From Spirochaetaceae bacterium (GTDB lineage: Bacteria > Spirochaetota > Spirochaetia > DSM-2461), in assembly GCA_029210985.1 (NCBI GenBank), contig JARGFR010000015.1, forward strand, positions 1-33,460: 33,460 nucleotides of DNA, in the 5' to 3' direction. The translations under genes and the position numbers were made by a program. Position 1 is the first letter of the stretch, and every line of letters begins with the position of its first letter. This document shows positions 32,419 to 33,460 of this stretch, in pieces. Below the pieces are notes generated by a model that was not told where the DNA came from, made no database searches, and saw only the letters and a list, made by a program, of their open reading frames with translations.

Positions 32419-33460
32419 ATGGCGGCCAAAAAGCGCATACCTTTGGAAGAATTAAAGCTGGATACGTACTATGATGCTCCGATTTGGCTGGATGAGACGT
32501 TCATGATTATCTCCACTGACGCGCCTATCACCAAAGGCATCATCGATAATTTGAAAACTTGGGGTTACAAAGGGGTCTGGACTGAAGGGTCCCTGGTCTC
32601 CGGCGCCACCCCCTCCACCGCTTCAGTTGAAAAAGTTTCGGGCGCCGTTCTGAATAATGACGCCAAGGAAGCCGAAGGCCGTCGGACCGCCAGAAATTAC
32701 TTTGAAAGCCTCTCGGTATTCACCAGAAAGGTCTATGACAACTTCAACCGGGATGGATATCTGGATATGTCGGCCATCACCGATGAGGTGAAGAAAGCCA
32801 TTCGTATGATCAAGGATTACCGAGCTTACATGCTCCGTATGCCCGATCTGAAAGCCGAAGGCTTGGACTATCTCTATACCCACTCAGCCAGAACAACCAT
32901 CATATCCCTGACGATAGGAGAAGCCCTCAAACTTCCGAATTTCAGATTAATCGAATTGGGTATTGCGGCACTGCTCCACGAAGTGGGGATGATGAAGATA
33001 CCCCGACAGGTTTACGACAAAGCGACGGCCCTCACCGATGCCGAGAAGAAACTCATCGCCACGCATCCTTCTCAGGGCTTTCGCATGCTCCAGGAATATT
33101 CGAAGGAAAATGCCAATCCGCTGGCCCAGGACATACTGATGGGAGTCTGGCAGCATCATGAGCGATCCAACGGATCGGGCTATCCCCAGGGGCTCAGCGG
33201 TGACGGTATAACCATGTTCGGAAAAATCATCGCCGCAGCCTGTTCATATGACGCTCAAATCTCCAATCGTCCTCACCGGGATGGGGTGGACGGTTATACC
33301 AGCATGCTGATGATGCTCAAGCAGATGCGCAGCCTCTATGACGAAAAAGTGATTTCCGCCCTACTGACGTCCATTTCAATCTATCCCCTGGGAAGCTATG
33401 TTCGACTTAAGAGCGGCGCCGTGGGCATCGTCGTGAATACCGGGGACGATAATCCCAAAT
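32419..33460 (+). CDS. HD-GYP domain protein (c-di-GMP phosphodiesterase family), cut by window edge
   Basis: 347 codons are visible, open at the right edge. Residues 1-62 resemble the N-terminal DUF3391-type module found before HD-GYP domains (IPLEELKLDTYYDAPIWL). An HD-GYP domain follows from about 148: His155 (THSARTT), then LLHEVGMMKIP (185-195), HPSQGF (216-221), HHERSNGSGYPQGL (246-259) and YDA (277-279). Compared with the usual HDxGK..IP signature, the Asp is Glu188 and the Lys is Met191, so metal binding and c-di-GMP hydrolysis are uncertain. The GYP motif itself is intact. It has its own near-consensus promoter. Could be an active enzyme, a c-di-GMP sensor or an inactive relic. Confidence 0.88.
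   Translation, partial: MAAKKRIPLEELKLDTYYDAPIWLDETFMIISTDAPITKGIIDNLKTWGYKGVWTEGSLVSGATPSTASVEKVSGAVLNNDAKEAEGRRTARNYFESLSVFTRKVYDNFNRDGYLDMSAITDEVKKAIRMIKDYRAYMLRMPDLKAEGLDYLYTHSARTTIISLTIGEALKLPNFRLIELGIAALLHEVGMMKIPRQVYDKATALTDAEKKLIATHPSQGFRMLQEYSKENANPLAQDILMGVWQHHERSNGSGYPQGLSGDGITMFGKIIAAACSYDAQISNRPHRDGVDGYTSMLMMLKQMRSLYDEKVISALLTSISIYPLGSYVRLKSGAVGIVVNTGDDNPK

Overview
The window looks like chromosomal housekeeping DNA of a motile, double-membraned (diderm) bacterium, most likely a spirochaete of the Spirochaetales type. This is inference, not an identification. It rests on an flgN-flgK flagellar unit, a Maf-type flagellin glycosyltransferase, an HD-GYP protein, a POTRA-barrel outer-membrane protein, a lipoprotein resembling a spirochaete-restricted family, and several envelope proteins of no recognised family. 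Base composition looks uniform and moderately GC-rich. I see no insertion sequence, prophage, CRISPR array, rRNA or tRNA, and no gene-free stretch above 300 bases.

Layout, left to right. (1) 1-2659, minus strand: an exported transglutaminase-fold/TPR protein, then flgN and the N-terminal part of flgK, which runs off the left edge. (2) 2748-7727, plus strand: trxB, a secreted GH3 N-acetylhexosaminidase (TTG start overlapping the trxB stop), a GNAT acetyltransferase and glycogen synthase glgA. (3) 7735-11186, minus: the DNA-repair pair mrfA-mrfB (YprA helicase/YprB nuclease), lying between glgA and glgC. (4) 11264-13059, plus: glgC and a small protein of unknown family. (5) 13051-15555, minus: a lipoprotein, a single-pass membrane protein, a four-helix membrane protein and a NUDIX hydrolase in tightly overlapping order. 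(6) 15659-18409, plus: secA, whose predicted promoter is back-to-back with the lipoprotein promoter.

(7) 18460-19503, minus: a membrane-anchored LysM/LytM protein that lacks two M23 active-site histidines. (8) 19564-23657, plus: signal peptidase I, a class B penicillin-binding protein and a Maf-type glycosyltransferase, closed by a strong intrinsic terminator. (9) 23836-25173, plus: a small POTRA plus beta-barrel outer-membrane protein. (10) 25249-29513, minus: the aminoacyl-tRNA synthetase run gltX, glyQS, tyrS. (11) 29603-32311, minus: a two-TM protein of unknown function, alaA, and a periplasmic coiled-coil protein with its own promoter. (12) 32419 to the right edge, plus: an HD-GYP protein with altered HD and GK signature residues, behind a near-consensus sigma-70 promoter.

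Functionally the window combines envelope building and export (secA, lepB, PBP, LytM factor, GH3 enzyme, outer-membrane protein), flagellar assembly and possible flagellin glycosylation, glycogen synthesis (glgC makes ADP-glucose, glgA polymerises it), translation (three synthetases), redox and repair (trxB, mrfAB, NUDIX), and possible c-di-GMP signalling. No single unit stands out as a clear new defence or mobile system. The most unusual items are the degenerate LytM factor opposite the lepB-PBP-maf operon, the HD-GYP variant, the back-to-back secA/lipoprotein promoters with a probably leaderless secA, and the transglutaminase-like gene feeding into flgN-flgK.
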